A stretch of DNA of 32,437 nucleotides from Methanobrevibacter sp. (GTDB taxonomy: Archaea; Methanobacteriota; Methanobacteria; Methanobacteriales; Methanobacteriaceae): the NCBI RefSeq assembly GCF_030539875.1, contig NZ_JAUNXI010000022.1, positions 1-32,437 of the forward strand. Reading direction: 5' to 3'. The notes under the pieces are model-generated. The model was given only the letters and a program-made list of their open reading frames with translations, had not been told where the DNA came from and ran no database searches. Shown one piece after another: positions 8,022 to 17,334 of this stretch (position 1 is the first letter of the stretch; each line of letters opens with the position of its first letter). Both the position numbers and the translations under genes were made by a program.

Positions 8022-9140
8022 ATGTTTGATAAATTACCAATTTCTTCTAAAACAGATAAGATTTTAACTAAATCTCTTGATGAACCAATCAGTGTTGAGG
8101 AAGCAAATTACCTGATGAACACTAACGGCACTGATTTTTATCCGCTGCTTGCAACAGCAAATCATTTAAGGCGCGAAATCGTTGGGGATAATGTAACATT
8201 CATTAATAACTGTAATATCAATTTTACAAATATATGTACTGTAAGGTGCGGTTTTTGTGCATTTGGAAGGGATGCAGATGATCCTGACGCATATATCCTT
8301 GATGATGAGGCGATACTTAGGAAAGCTCAGGGAGCTGTTGAAAAGGGAGCTCATGAGTTCTGTCTGATGGGAGGGGTGCTTCCCGATGCAGATATTGAAT
8401 ACTACGAGCATCTGATTCACATATTAAAAGACGAATATCCTAAGGTTATGGTTCACGGATTTTCACCAACCATGATTAGCGATGCCTGCATGGTGTCCGG
8501 AATAGATATTGCTGAAGGATGTGAGAGACTGCGTGATGCAGGTCTTGACACACTGCCAGGCACTGCTGCTGAAATCTTAACCGACCGCTCAAGAGAAATT
8601 ATTTGTCCTGAAAAAGTAAGTGTTGCAGAATGGATAGACATTGTTAAAACAGCTCATGAAGTGGGCATTCCTGGTTCTGCAACAATCATGTATGGTCATG
8701 TCGAAACTATAGAAGAAAGGGTAGAACACATCGACATCATTAGAAAAATACAGGAAGAAACACATGGATTTACAGAATTTATCCCAATGACATTTATGCA
8801 TGAGTATTCGCCAATCTTTTTAGAGGGACAATCAAACTTTGGAGCTACCGGAACACAGGATTTAAAATTATATGCCGTTTCAAGATTGATGCTTAGAGAT
8901 TTAATCCCGAATATCCAGGTATCATGGGTAAAGATGGGTTATAGATTTGCTCAGGTATCCTTAACTGCCGGTGCTAATGACCTTGGAGGAACATTGGGTG
9001 GCGATGAATTGTCAGAAGCCTCAGGTGCACCTGATGGGGTTGAAGCATCAATTGATTCTCTAAGCAGACTTGTTACAGATTTAAACAGAAATCCGATTGA
9101 GAGGAATTCCAAGTACACTGAGTTTTATCCTATTCAGTAA
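8022..9140 (+). CDS. cofH: CofH, F420 (FO) synthase radical SAM subunit
   Basis: CofH is the radical SAM enzyme that joins a tyrosine-derived hydroxyphenyl group to 5-amino-6-ribitylaminouracil, the first half of FO (F420 deazaflavin) synthesis; CofG completes the ring. The radical SAM motif is CTVRCGFCAF (about residues 71-80), with the family stretches INFTNIC before it and GLDTLPGTAAEIL near 175. The 372-residue length fits CofH alone. No cofG is in the window. It is followed after 12 bases by a kinase gene on the same strand. F420 is used by FprA further along. Confidence 0.92.
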   Translation: MFDKLPISSKTDKILTKSLDEPISVEEANYLMNTNGTDFYPLLATANHLRREIVGDNVTFINNCNINFTNICTVRCGFCAFGRDADDPDAYILDDEAILRKAQGAVEKGAHEFCLMGGVLPDADIEYYEHLIHILKDEYPKVMVHGFSPTMISDACMVSGIDIAEGCERLRDAGLDTLPGTAAEILTDRSREIICPEKVSVAEWIDIVKTAHEVGIPGSATIMYGHVETIEERVEHIDIIRKIQEETHGFTEFIPMTFMHEYSPIFLEGQSNFGATGTQDLKLYAVSRLMLRDLIPNIQVSWVKMGYRFAQVSLTAGANDLGGTLGGDELSEASGAPDGVEASIDSLSRLVTDLNRNPIERNSKYTEFYPIQ

Positions 9141-9152
9141 TCTGGTGCTTAA

Positions 9153-9737
9153 ATGAATAAATTTATTGTCATTGACGGGTTGGACGGATCAGGTAAGGAT
9201 ACGCAGGTTAGGCTACTGGCTGAAATGTATGAAAAACAGGGCCGTGATGTGGTTGTCAGGTCCCATCCCTGCAGTGATAACCGATTTGGCCGAAAATCGA
9301 AAAAGGCACTATTAAAAAGAGGCAAGTTCAACCATTTTCTTGCAACAGTTTATTATGGCCTTGATGCGGTCAGGTCAGTTGTAAAATATAGTCATAGCGA
9401 TGATGTTGACGTGCTGATTTTTTCAAGATACATTTTGGCTGTAATGTATCTTCCGGATGCAATAAATACAATAATATATAAAATCGTGGCATTCGTTCTT
9501 CCAACATCCGACTGCATGTTCTTTTTAGATATCACTCCTGAAGAATCTCTCAGAAGAATTAATAGCCGCAGCGAAGATATTGAAATGTTTGAAAATATTG
9601 AATCCCTTAAAAAAAACCGTTTAAGGTCACAGAAATTCACTTACAATTGGACTGTTGTGCCGGCTGACGGGTCAGCTGAAGAAATCTCTGAGAAAATAAA
9701 GGAAAAATGTCTTGAAAGCGATAAAGCGTTAAATTAA
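9153..9737 (+). CDS. Thymidylate-kinase-like P-loop nucleotide kinase
   Basis: A 194-residue P-loop kinase. Walker A is GLDGSGKDTQ (residues 9-18), typical of dTMP kinases though with Asp after the Lys where Thr or Ser is common. The segment LIFSRYILAVMYLP (about 89-102) matches the phosphate-binding Arg region, and FFLDITPEESLRRINSR (about 129-145) matches the lid. It probably phosphorylates dTMP or a related nucleotide; the atypical Walker A and missing DRY-type motif leave another nucleotide substrate possible. It follows cofH closely and converges with the minus-strand gene ending at 9738. Confidence 0.75.
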   Translation: MNKFIVIDGLDGSGKDTQVRLLAEMYEKQGRDVVVRSHPCSDNRFGRKSKKALLKRGKFNHFLATVYYGLDAVRSVVKYSHSDDVDVLIFSRYILAVMYLPDAINTIIYKIVAFVLPTSDCMFFLDITPEESLRRINSRSEDIEMFENIESLKKNRLRSQKFTYNWTVVPADGSAEEISEKIKEKCLESDKALN

Positions 9738-9995
9738 TCATATTACTTCTTTTATTCCGTCGTTAGTGATAATCATTAATGAATTAAGGTTTTCCAATAC
9801 AAGTGAAGCTATGGGATGTGTTTGAATATCTTTATGCATAAATATTACTTCTTTTTCAATAATGTCAATCCAATTAACATGATATACTACAACGCCATTA
9901 ACAATCAATCCCAAAAACTCGGGAATAAATCTGTTTTCGTTTATTTCTTCAAAATACTTATTTTTTCTAAGTATATCTCTTAAAACTTCATCCAT
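9738..9995 (-). CDS. Uncharacterised 85-residue protein downstream of priS
   Basis: I do not recognise this family. From ATG 9995 it encodes 85 residues (MDEVLRDILRKNKYF...NDGIKEVI), mixed alpha/beta by appearance, with hydrophobic strands FLGLIVNGVVVYHV and SLMIITNDGIKEVI and no cysteines or membrane span. The start is chosen because AGGTGT lies 5 bases upstream; a longer reading to 10052 would run deep into priS. It overlaps the priS stop region, so it is translationally coupled to the primase small subunit. Confidence 0.65.
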   Translation of the reverse strand: MDEVLRDILRKNKYFEEINENRFIPEFLGLIVNGVVVYHVNWIDIIEKEVIFMHKDIQTHPIASLVLENLNSLMIITNDGIKEVI

Positions 9996-9996
9996 A

Positions 9997-10974
9997 TTAT
10001 ACACCTTTTCTCTCATATACAAATTTAGGAACCGCCTTGTCAAAGGGGTCAAAATTTTCCCTGTCCTTAACTTCCATACATTTCATACTTACCTTTGAAT
10101 GGAGTGAGGAGGGAAGCCTTAAAATTCTTTTCAAATCAATTGATACTTTTGCATCAATAGTTGATAAATTGACGCGTGCCATGGCCTCAACAAGATTCTT
10201 GTATCTTCTGGGGCCGATATCCCTTTTGAAATAGCCCCAGTCATCATTTTCAAGGTGATGTCTTGAAGCTATTATGTCCTTCATCAGTTTAGGATTAATT
10301 CCGTCAATTTTTTCATTTCCAACTAAATGCAGAATATTATATTTTACCTTTTGTGTAAAAATCTTTGAATAACCGATCGGGATCGTGAAATGCTCAAAGT
10401 TAAAGCTCTGATTTGAAACTTCGGAATTCATAAACTGGGATTTTGGAACTTCGGCACCTGCAACATATTTTAAAACTTCAGATCTAAGTTCGCTGTTTGC
10501 AAGCATCATTTCCTCATCTAAAATCCTGATGTGGTATCCTCTTCCTGAATAAATCAGATGTATGTTTTTAAGACCCAAATCTGACTGTAGCGTGTCAATT
10601 AAGGAGTTGACAATTTCTAAAGCTTCACCAAGACAAGTTTCACAAACTCCGTTACATTGGCAGCTTCTAATCGGAATGTCTTTTGCATCAACATCAAAGA
10701 TATACTCGGCTTTCAGCCAGTCTCCTCTTCGTTTCGGATTATTGTAGAATGCCACTGATATGTAAGCTGCAAAGGGAGCTTTGTATTTTAAGAATTTTCC
10801 TAAAGACTCACTTCCTCTAAATACCTTGTATCTGTCATTGGGTCCTCTTCCGTTATGGTCAAAACCGAATTCCCTTTTTTTTAAATCAGCAGATATGAAG
10901 TCTGGCAAGTCTTTAACAGACCATTCTTCACGATAATATTGTCTTCTCTCTTTAAGTGTAGCCTTAGAGAACAT
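9997..10974 (-). CDS. priS: DNA primase small (catalytic) subunit PriS
   Basis: PriS makes the RNA primers for archaeal replication with PriL. Over 325 residues it shows the archaeo-eukaryotic primase motifs: EYIFDVDAKD (about 90-99, the catalytic Asp pair), a Cys-rich zinc knuckle CQCNGVCETC (about 104-113), and SGRGYHIRI (about 145-153, the nucleotide-binding Ser-x-His motif). It starts divergently from the gene at 11079; priL lies about 600 bases further upstream on the same strand, with the 11079-11594 gene between them on the plus strand. Confidence 0.94.
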   Translation of the reverse strand: MFSKATLKERRQYYREEWSVKDLPDFISADLKKREFGFDHNGRGPNDRYKVFRGSESLGKFLKYKAPFAAYISVAFYNNPKRRGDWLKAEYIFDVDAKDIPIRSCQCNGVCETCLGEALEIVNSLIDTLQSDLGLKNIHLIYSGRGYHIRILDEEMMLANSELRSEVLKYVAGAEVPKSQFMNSEVSNQSFNFEHFTIPIGYSKIFTQKVKYNILHLVGNEKIDGINPKLMKDIIASRHHLENDDWGYFKRDIGPRRYKNLVEAMARVNLSTIDAKVSIDLKRILRLPSSLHSKVSMKCMEVKDRENFDPFDKAVPKFVYERKGV

Positions 10975-11078
10975 GATTATAAATTACTTTCTTAAAGTAT
11001 TTATTTATTGGGTAAGTGTGCATTTGCATAGTAATTTTTTCACACACTTTTATTAATTATAATGATTAAACTATTTTC

Positions 11079-11594
11079 ATGGAAGATATAGTTGAAGTAA
11101 TCGGAGTCGAGCAATTAAAAGTTATCTTATCAGCTTTAACACCTGAAGAAATCGTAAAACCCGCTTATGAAAACTGGCAGTGCGGAATTAAAACAGGTCA
11201 TACCAGGTTAAATTTAGAAAACGGTAAAGTCTATGGAGTCGGAATAGATTTAAACGACCTTTCATTTATAGATAATGTTTATATTGATTTGTTCACTATC
11301 GAATCTCATGAAGACCCTGTTGATGAAGAAGATTTCTTTTCAAATGAAGAATATGAGGATTTTTTAGAATTCAGCAGCAGCGATCCAAGCGAATATATTC
11401 CGGACATCATATCTGAATTCTGCCGGTTAAAGGGCATTGATGAAGATGAGCGCAAAATCGGACTGTTGGCATATCAATTTGAAAAAACAGAACGAGATAA
11501 CTACAACATGTGGGAATCTGCCATTTTGAATAAATATTATGATGCGATTTATGAAAATCACAATCCATTTATGTTTTCACAAAACAGCTTATGA
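11079..11594 (+). CDS. Uncharacterised acidic protein between the primase subunits
   Basis: A 171-residue protein of unknown family, strongly acidic (for example DPVDEEDFFSNEEYEDFLEF, about 79-98) and with no membrane segment. Hydrophobic strands at the start (IVEVIGVEQLKVILSAL) and GKVYGVGIDLND suggest a folded N-terminal domain. There is no Shine-Dalgarno, but TTTTATTAATTATAA ends about 17 bases before the ATG, which suggests a leaderless transcript. Its 3' end overlaps the priL 3' end by 6 bases, tail to tail. Confidence 0.7.
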   Translation: MEDIVEVIGVEQLKVILSALTPEEIVKPAYENWQCGIKTGHTRLNLENGKVYGVGIDLNDLSFIDNVYIDLFTIESHEDPVDEEDFFSNEEYEDFLEFSSSDPSEYIPDIISEFCRLKGIDEDERKIGLLAYQFEKTERDNYNMWESAILNKYYDAIYENHNPFMFSQNSL

Positions 11595-12923
11595 TTCGTC
11601 TTTAGGAGCATTGTCAAGCTGGTATTTTCTACGTCCGTAACATGACAGAGGGTTGTTTATTCCCTTACAGGACTTGTCCGGATGGCAGAGGTTAGGCAGA
11701 TGTATTTTTATTTTCTCACAGCTCATTGGAGTATACCATTTTGTTTCCCCCTCATGATTGATGTCTAATCTTTCATGCATTCCAAAACCAAGCTTTGATA
11801 TGATGTTAATTTTTTCCTGTGGCTGGTCGTCAAATAGAGGCGGGCTGCATTTGTCTGCTGCATCAAAAATCAGAGGCAAAATCTCGTTTTCCGTAATTTT
11901 TAAATCAGGATCCATATCTGAAACTTTAACGCTTTCATCTGATGCAAAAATTCTTGGATATAGTCTTGCATATGATGCAAATGATGTTAATAAAAGCACA
12001 ATTGCATCGTTACGTCCTCCTGAAGACACTCCTTTAACTGTTTCCTGGATGCATGGAGGAAATGCATCGGGATTTAATTTTCCTCCTTTGACGCTGCCGT
12101 AGATTCCGCCGCTTCCTGCATAATACTGGTTGTATTTGCTTATTTCATCTGGAATGAATTTCTTTAATTCTTCACTGATTTTTAAAATAGCCGGATGTAT
12201 TTCAACTCTTGCAGACATTTCCTTAATTCTTTTGATGTATTCTTCGGTTTTCTGCATGATTAACCTTGAGAGAATCTGCTCTTTAACTTTATCTCCAATT
12301 AGAATATTGTACATTCTCTCGGGGTTTCTGTCATGAAATTCTCCTGAAAACCTTTCTATAAAATCATCCTGCTGAAGTATTATATCTCCATCATCTATTA
12401 ACAAATCGGTTAATTTAAGCTTTTTTGAAGCTATTATCTCTTTAAGTGATTTCCAGCTTATGGCGCCGTCAATTTTAACTTCATTTAAGACTTCATCTAT
12501 AATCTCGGCTCTTGTCATTGGAGGTATTTTGGAGAGACGCTCAATAATGAGTGTTCCCTGTGATTCAACAAATAACCTTGTTTCAGGCGATCCGACATTA
12601 AATTGAATGGCTATTGCCTGGCATAGGATGTGGAATGTAACTACATCCTGAGTGTATAAATCGCTGTTTGTTAGAAATTCGAATTCGGATTGTGTGAAGT
12701 TTCTGTTGTTTTTCTTCTCAATTGCCCATTGGACACGTTTAAATGCCAGGTCATAGTATGATTTCGGGATAAAAGATTCATCTGAAATCTTCTGATTTGG
12801 AGTATGGGTACAGATATCTATTAAAGTTTCATCTTCACTGAATATCTGATTTAAATCACCGTAACTGCGAATGATGGTCCGTCCTTCGTTGGATAATGGG
12901 TTAATATAAGAAACTTCAGTCAT
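11589..12923 (-). CDS. priL: DNA primase large subunit PriL
   Basis: PriL is the regulatory partner of PriS. The 444-residue protein has the helical N-terminal half and a C-terminal 4Fe-4S domain with cysteines in PPCIQETVKG (about 291), DKCSPPLFDD (about 363), MSCEKIKIHLPNLCHPDKSCKG (about 402-421) and LSCYGRRKYQ, the arrangement typical of archaeal PriL. A promoter in the 12924-13270 gap is expected, since metG is divergent. Confidence 0.9.
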   Translation of the reverse strand: MTEVSYINPLSNEGRTIIRSYGDLNQIFSEDETLIDICTHTPNQKISDESFIPKSYYDLAFKRVQWAIEKKNNRNFTQSEFEFLTNSDLYTQDVVTFHILCQAIAIQFNVGSPETRLFVESQGTLIIERLSKIPPMTRAEIIDEVLNEVKIDGAISWKSLKEIIASKKLKLTDLLIDDGDIILQQDDFIERFSGEFHDRNPERMYNILIGDKVKEQILSRLIMQKTEEYIKRIKEMSARVEIHPAILKISEELKKFIPDEISKYNQYYAGSGGIYGSVKGGKLNPDAFPPCIQETVKGVSSGGRNDAIVLLLTSFASYARLYPRIFASDESVKVSDMDPDLKITENEILPLIFDAADKCSPPLFDDQPQEKINIISKLGFGMHERLDINHEGETKWYTPMSCEKIKIHLPNLCHPDKSCKGINNPLSCYGRRKYQLDNAPKDES

Positions 12924-13270
12924 GTTTCTTAGTTTTTTATTTTATATTTTAAATAGCTAACTCATTTTTAAAACCAATAATTACTTTGTTTTGCATTTTA
13001 AATGGGATTCGGTTTTGTGAGTTTTAAAATACCTTTGGCAATGAATATCATATCCGGATACCTCCTTCATTGATAAGTTTATGCCTCTGCTGGCAGCTTA
13101 AAGTTTCAATAATCTGTTTTTTTCATTTGATGAAGTCAGGGTAATCCAATCGGATTATCATTAAAATCAAAATCATGAATTTTCACTAAAAAATTAATAT
13201 AAAAAGCTAATTTTATTATAGATGAATTACATATTATCAAATGTTTAATTTAAATAAGGGGATTAGATAA
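12924..13270. other. Intergenic gap with nested inverted repeats
   Basis: This 347-base gap separates divergent priL and metG. A TATA-like AATTAATATAAAAA (about 13191-13204) suits metG. In between, CAATGAA (13039-13045) and TTCATTG (13066-13072) are perfect arms enclosing the 10-base palindrome TATCCGGATA (13051-13060); a second small palindrome TAATCC/GGATTA lies at 13142-13157. The part from about 13000 to 13160 is less AT-rich than its flanks. I see no ORF or tRNA there; it could hold an operator or a small RNA. Confidence 0.4.
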
Positions 13271-15259
13271 ATGTCAAAAATTTTTATTTCATGTGCACTT
13301 CCTTATGCAAACGGCCCATGTCATTTAGGCCATATCCGTTCTACTTATTTGCCGGCGGATATTTATGCAAGATACAATCGTATGATTGGAAATGACGTGC
13401 TGATGGTTTGCGCCACCGACGAGCATGGTACGCCGATTGCCGTTAAAGCAGATAAGGAAAATAAAAAACCGATTGAAATTTCAAAAAGATACCATGATAT
13501 GATTGTTCGTGATGTAGAGTCAATGAACATTTCACTTGATAATTTTACAAGAACCACAGATGAGAAACATTACAGGATAGCTCAAGACTTCTTTAAGGAG
13601 CTCTATGAAAATGGACTGATTTACAGACAGGATTTGCAGCAGCTGTACTGTCCTAATTGTAATAAATTCCTTCCTGACAGGTATGTTGAAGGATTATGTC
13701 CTGTCTGCGGTGCTGAAGCCCGTGGTGATCACTGTGAGAAATGCGGAAGGGCTCTTGACCCAACAGAACTTGATGAACCTCACTGCATTACCTGCGGCAC
13801 AGCTCCTGAAATTAAGGATACCTATCAGTATGCATTTAAGCTCTCTGAATTCGAGGATGACTTAAAGCAATACATTGACAATAACGAGTGCCTTCCGGCA
13901 AATGTTAAAAACTATGCATCCAACTGGCTAAAAGAAGGATTGAATGACTGGATTTTAACAAGAGATATGGATTGGGGTATTCCTGTACCTCTTGATGAGG
14001 CTGAAGGTAAAGTATTGTACGTCTGGATTGAAGCATTCTTGGGTTATATCTCTTCAGCATCACAATGGTCAGACCAGTCTGGCAGGAAATGGGAGGAGTA
14101 TTGGAATGACTATGTCGTTCACTTCATAGGTAAAGACATCATTTATCACCACTCAATATTCTGGCCTGGTCTGTTAAAGGCATATGGCTGCAAACTGCCT
14201 GATATGATTTATGCAGGTGAATTTTTGTCTCTTGAAGGGGAAAAAATGTCAACAAGTAAAAATTGGGTTATCTGGATTGCTGATTTTGTAAAGGATTATA
14301 GTCCTGATTTGCTCAGATATTTCCTGACAATCAACGCTCCTTTAAATAAGGATTCAGATTTTTCATGGGATGATTTCCAAAAAAGAAACAATGATGAGCT
14401 GGCTGATGTAATCGGAAACTTTTTACACAGAACATTTACATTCACCCGCAAATACTTTGACAATAAAATCCCTGAATATGCAAATCCGTCAGCTGAAGAT
14501 GAGGAGTTTAGAAAAGCCATAGAAGAGATGCCTGCTAAAGCAGGGGAATGCATCTCCAATTTTGAATTTAGGGAAGGTCTCCTTGAAATATTCAGAGTGG
14601 CTAAAAAAGGAAACAAGTATTTCAACGACCAGGAACCGTGGAAGGCTGTAAAAGAGGATATGCAAAAAGCGGCTAACTGCCTATATCTATCCAACCAGTT
14701 GGCTAAAGCGCTGGCATACACCTTAAAACCATATTTGCCGACCAAAGCGGATATGATAGCTAAAATATTGAACATTGATGAATTGTCCCAGTGGAAGGAC
14801 GCATCTGTTTTCCTGCCTGCAGGATATGAAATCAACAAAGCAAAACCTTTATTTAAAAAAATCGAAGACGCAGAAATCGAACTTCAAAAAGAGAAACTGC
14901 AAAAAAACTTAACTAAAAAAGAAGATGAAAATATGAGTGATTTAATTAGTATAGATCAATTTGATGAAGTTGTAATTAAAATTGGACAGGTAAAAGAAGC
15001 TGAGAAAATAGAAAAATCTGACAAGCTATTAAAGCTTCAGGTCGACATAGGCGAAGATAAACCTAGGCAAATCGTTGCAGGACTTGCAAAATTCTACTCA
15101 CCTGAAGAATTGGTTGGGAGAAAAGTCTGTGTTGTTGCAAACCTTCAACCGGCAAAATTGTTTGGAACATTATCAGAAGGTATGGTTCTTGCAACAGGCA
15201 AATCCGGCGCATTATTGTCTCCGGATGAAAACGGAAAAGTAGGCGAAAGAATTCAATAA
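13271..15259 (+). CDS. metG: Methionyl-tRNA synthetase
   Basis: Charges tRNA-Met. The class I signatures are present: HIGH as HLGH (about residues 18-21) and KMSKS as KMSTS (about 328-332). Four CxxC pairs of the archaeal zinc insertion lie between about 127 and 177 (CPNC, CPVC, CEKC, CITC). The C-terminal 110 residues (from about 555) are an EMAP/Trbp-type OB-fold tRNA-binding domain, fused here rather than encoded separately. The 662-residue length is normal for the archaeal form. It is followed 10 bases later by a DUF530-like gene. Confidence 0.96.
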   Translation: MSKIFISCALPYANGPCHLGHIRSTYLPADIYARYNRMIGNDVLMVCATDEHGTPIAVKADKENKKPIEISKRYHDMIVRDVESMNISLDNFTRTTDEKHYRIAQDFFKELYENGLIYRQDLQQLYCPNCNKFLPDRYVEGLCPVCGAEARGDHCEKCGRALDPTELDEPHCITCGTAPEIKDTYQYAFKLSEFEDDLKQYIDNNECLPANVKNYASNWLKEGLNDWILTRDMDWGIPVPLDEAEGKVLYVWIEAFLGYISSASQWSDQSGRKWEEYWNDYVVHFIGKDIIYHHSIFWPGLLKAYGCKLPDMIYAGEFLSLEGEKMSTSKNWVIWIADFVKDYSPDLLRYFLTINAPLNKDSDFSWDDFQKRNNDELADVIGNFLHRTFTFTRKYFDNKIPEYANPSAEDEEFRKAIEEMPAKAGECISNFEFREGLLEIFRVAKKGNKYFNDQEPWKAVKEDMQKAANCLYLSNQLAKALAYTLKPYLPTKADMIAKILNIDELSQWKDASVFLPAGYEINKAKPLFKKIEDAEIELQKEKLQKNLTKKEDENMSDLISIDQFDEVVIKIGQVKEAEKIEKSDKLLKLQVDIGEDKPRQIVAGLAKFYSPEELVGRKVCVVANLQPAKLFGTLSEGMVLATGKSGALLSPDENGKVGERIQ

Positions 15260-15269
15260 TTAGATTAAA

Positions 15270-16847
15270 ATGCCAGAATCTGTCCTAGTAAATAAAGCCG
15301 AGACCTTTTTAAAAGAAATATCAAATGATTCAATTAGTCTTGAGAATATTGAAGATTTTGATAATTTCAAAAATCTCTATTTTAAGCTAGATGACAGACT
15401 GGACACCTTACAAAGCCTTAAAGATGATATGGATGCACAGGGATACACCACTCCTTTCACATCCTTAAGCAAATACGGCACAAAATCCGTTGGCGATGTG
15501 GATATGGGGGAGATTGCTGAAAGCAGCCGCCATAATAAGATATTTAGAATGAAGGCAAACGCCAAGAAAAATATTCTTGACAGGGTAAAATCAGCTATTG
15601 ACTCACATAAAATCGCAATCGGAAATCTCGAACAGTTCGGATACGTTAAATGCAATTCATGCTATAAGAAGTATTCCATGAGCGAATATAAACAGATGGA
15701 TGCAAGATGCAGCTGCTCAAGCACAGGATTTACATTTAAAATAAAAAAAGAGGCAACACATAGAATAGAAATAATTCCGTACCTGCCCCTGTCCGGAAAC
15801 TATATGGTTCTCAGAAGCGAACTTGGAGCCAGCGGCAGAGACTCCTTAAAGCAGGTTTTAAACATTCTAAAACAGGAACGCAGAGGAGTAGTTAAAACAA
15901 TAGCTCTCGTCATCCGGTTCAGAGATAAAAACAACCGTCTGATTAGAAAAAACATCACATTGGATTCCGAATATATAAATGACTATGAGGATGAAGTCAG
16001 AAGGATTTATGGAAAGGATGTAAGGATAGAGGCTTTGAGGTTTCACAGAACAAAACCGGCAATCATCGACGATAAGCACGCCCGAACAGCACTGGCCATC
16101 GCTTATGTAAGATACGGCAATGAGATAATAGAAAACATTAAGGATGAAATTTTAAAGAGAAGGCTGACAGATTTCAAGCGTATCAACAGATACGACGAAA
16201 TCCTGGACAAATATAAAAATGAGATTCCCGACTTCATAGACCCTTACGATACTGAAGCTATTGACAGATGGAGAAACAATCAGATTAACGAGAATTTCAG
16301 GCGCCTTGGTTTTTATGACCGATTCGGAAATATAAAAAGGTCTCTTAGCCGCGATTTGAAGGTACGGGAAAATATCTTTAAAAACATATTGAAAAACATT
16401 GCCTCTACCCTGATTTTATGGGACATCTTCAGATATTATCTTACAACATCCAACAATTCACGTAAAATCGACATCGGCCCATTTCCATATATCCGGGTGG
16501 AACTGGACAGGGAACAGAGAAAAGTATTCCAGACAACACATGCAAAAGTAATAGAAACCCTAAACGAATTTACCTCTATTAAGATAATTCCTGTTTATGA
16601 AATGGACCTTCTGTTATACGAGAAATTCAAATTTGAAAAACTCATCAAAAACTCCAATATCAAGTTTAACAGTGTTGCTCTTGGAGCAGCTTTAATAAAT
16701 GAAAATTCAGATATTGATTTGGAAATCATCAGCAACGCGTTTAACATTAACGAATCAAGAGTTAAAAAGGAATTAAAAAACATCGACAATATCAGAAATC
16801 CGAAAAGCGACAAATCTAAGAAATTCCTGGATTTAATTAAGAAATAG
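15270..16847 (+). CDS. DUF530-like uncharacterised archaeal protein
   Basis: A 525-residue protein that I tentatively place in DUF530, a methanogen family of unknown function known next to metG. Visible features are a helical N-terminal third, a zinc-ribbon-like CNSCYKKYSMSEYKQMDARCSC (Cys pairs about 129-132 and 148-150), and a basic C-terminal half with a helical end (NAFNINESRVKKELKNID) resembling a winged helix. Charged and basic regions suggest nucleic acid binding; that is inference. It lies 10 bases after metG and 7 before the tandem-HTH gene, so the three are likely one transcript. Confidence 0.7.
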   Translation: MPESVLVNKAETFLKEISNDSISLENIEDFDNFKNLYFKLDDRLDTLQSLKDDMDAQGYTTPFTSLSKYGTKSVGDVDMGEIAESSRHNKIFRMKANAKKNILDRVKSAIDSHKIAIGNLEQFGYVKCNSCYKKYSMSEYKQMDARCSCSSTGFTFKIKKEATHRIEIIPYLPLSGNYMVLRSELGASGRDSLKQVLNILKQERRGVVKTIALVIRFRDKNNRLIRKNITLDSEYINDYEDEVRRIYGKDVRIEALRFHRTKPAIIDDKHARTALAIAYVRYGNEIIENIKDEILKRRLTDFKRINRYDEILDKYKNEIPDFIDPYDTEAIDRWRNNQINENFRRLGFYDRFGNIKRSLSRDLKVRENIFKNILKNIASTLILWDIFRYYLTTSNNSRKIDIGPFPYIRVELDREQRKVFQTTHAKVIETLNEFTSIKIIPVYEMDLLLYEKFKFEKLIKNSNIKFNSVALGAALINENSDIDLEIISNAFNINESRVKKELKNIDNIRNPKSDKSKKFLDLIKK

Positions 16848-16854
16848 TGATTAT

Positions 16855-17319
16855 ATGGATGAGGAAACAACGACAATTCATATTACAAAGGCCCTGAGTT
16901 CTGCAATTATTGTGGAATTAATAGAAAAGTACCCTAACTTGTCTTTAATCACCTGCTCTCCAAGCATATACAACAGGACTTCACCTGTCTATATCGATGC
17001 TTTGGAGCAGTTGGACATTGAAGTTAAAAAGCAGTATAACTGGGGTGCCAAAAGCCAGAGCAATGGAGCTGAATTTGAGGTTTTAAAGCTTTCAAATGAA
17101 GGATTAAAACCAAAGGAAATTGCCCATAAACTGGACATGAAACTAAGCAGGGTTTACTATCTTTTAAAAAAAAGCAGCGCGGAGTTTGACAACAGAAAGA
17201 GAAAACATGACCATGATGAAGTTGTAAAACTTAAAAAAGAGGGACTCACTGCCGGTGAAATTTCCCGAAAACTTGATATTCCCCTTAGAAGTGTCTATTA
17301 TATTTTAAATAAAAAATAA
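16855..17319 (+). CDS. Tandem helix-turn-helix protein
   Basis: A 154-residue protein with an N-terminal alpha/beta part (about 1-60) and two similar HTH units: GLKPKEIAHKLDMKLSRVYYLL (about 83-104) and GLTAGEISRKLDIPLRSVYYIL (about 130-151). The two repeats share the pattern G-L-x-x-x-E-I-x-x-K-L-D-x-x-x-x-x-V-Y-Y-x-L, so they come from an internal duplication. It may bind DNA as a regulator; the N-terminal part is unrecognised. GTGAT precedes the ATG. Confidence 0.72.
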   Translation: MDEETTTIHITKALSSAIIVELIEKYPNLSLITCSPSIYNRTSPVYIDALEQLDIEVKKQYNWGAKSQSNGAEFEVLKLSNEGLKPKEIAHKLDMKLSRVYYLLKKSSAEFDNRKRKHDHDEVVKLKKEGLTAGEISRKLDIPLRSVYYILNKK

Positions 17320-17334
17320 CTACTTTTTTTAATA

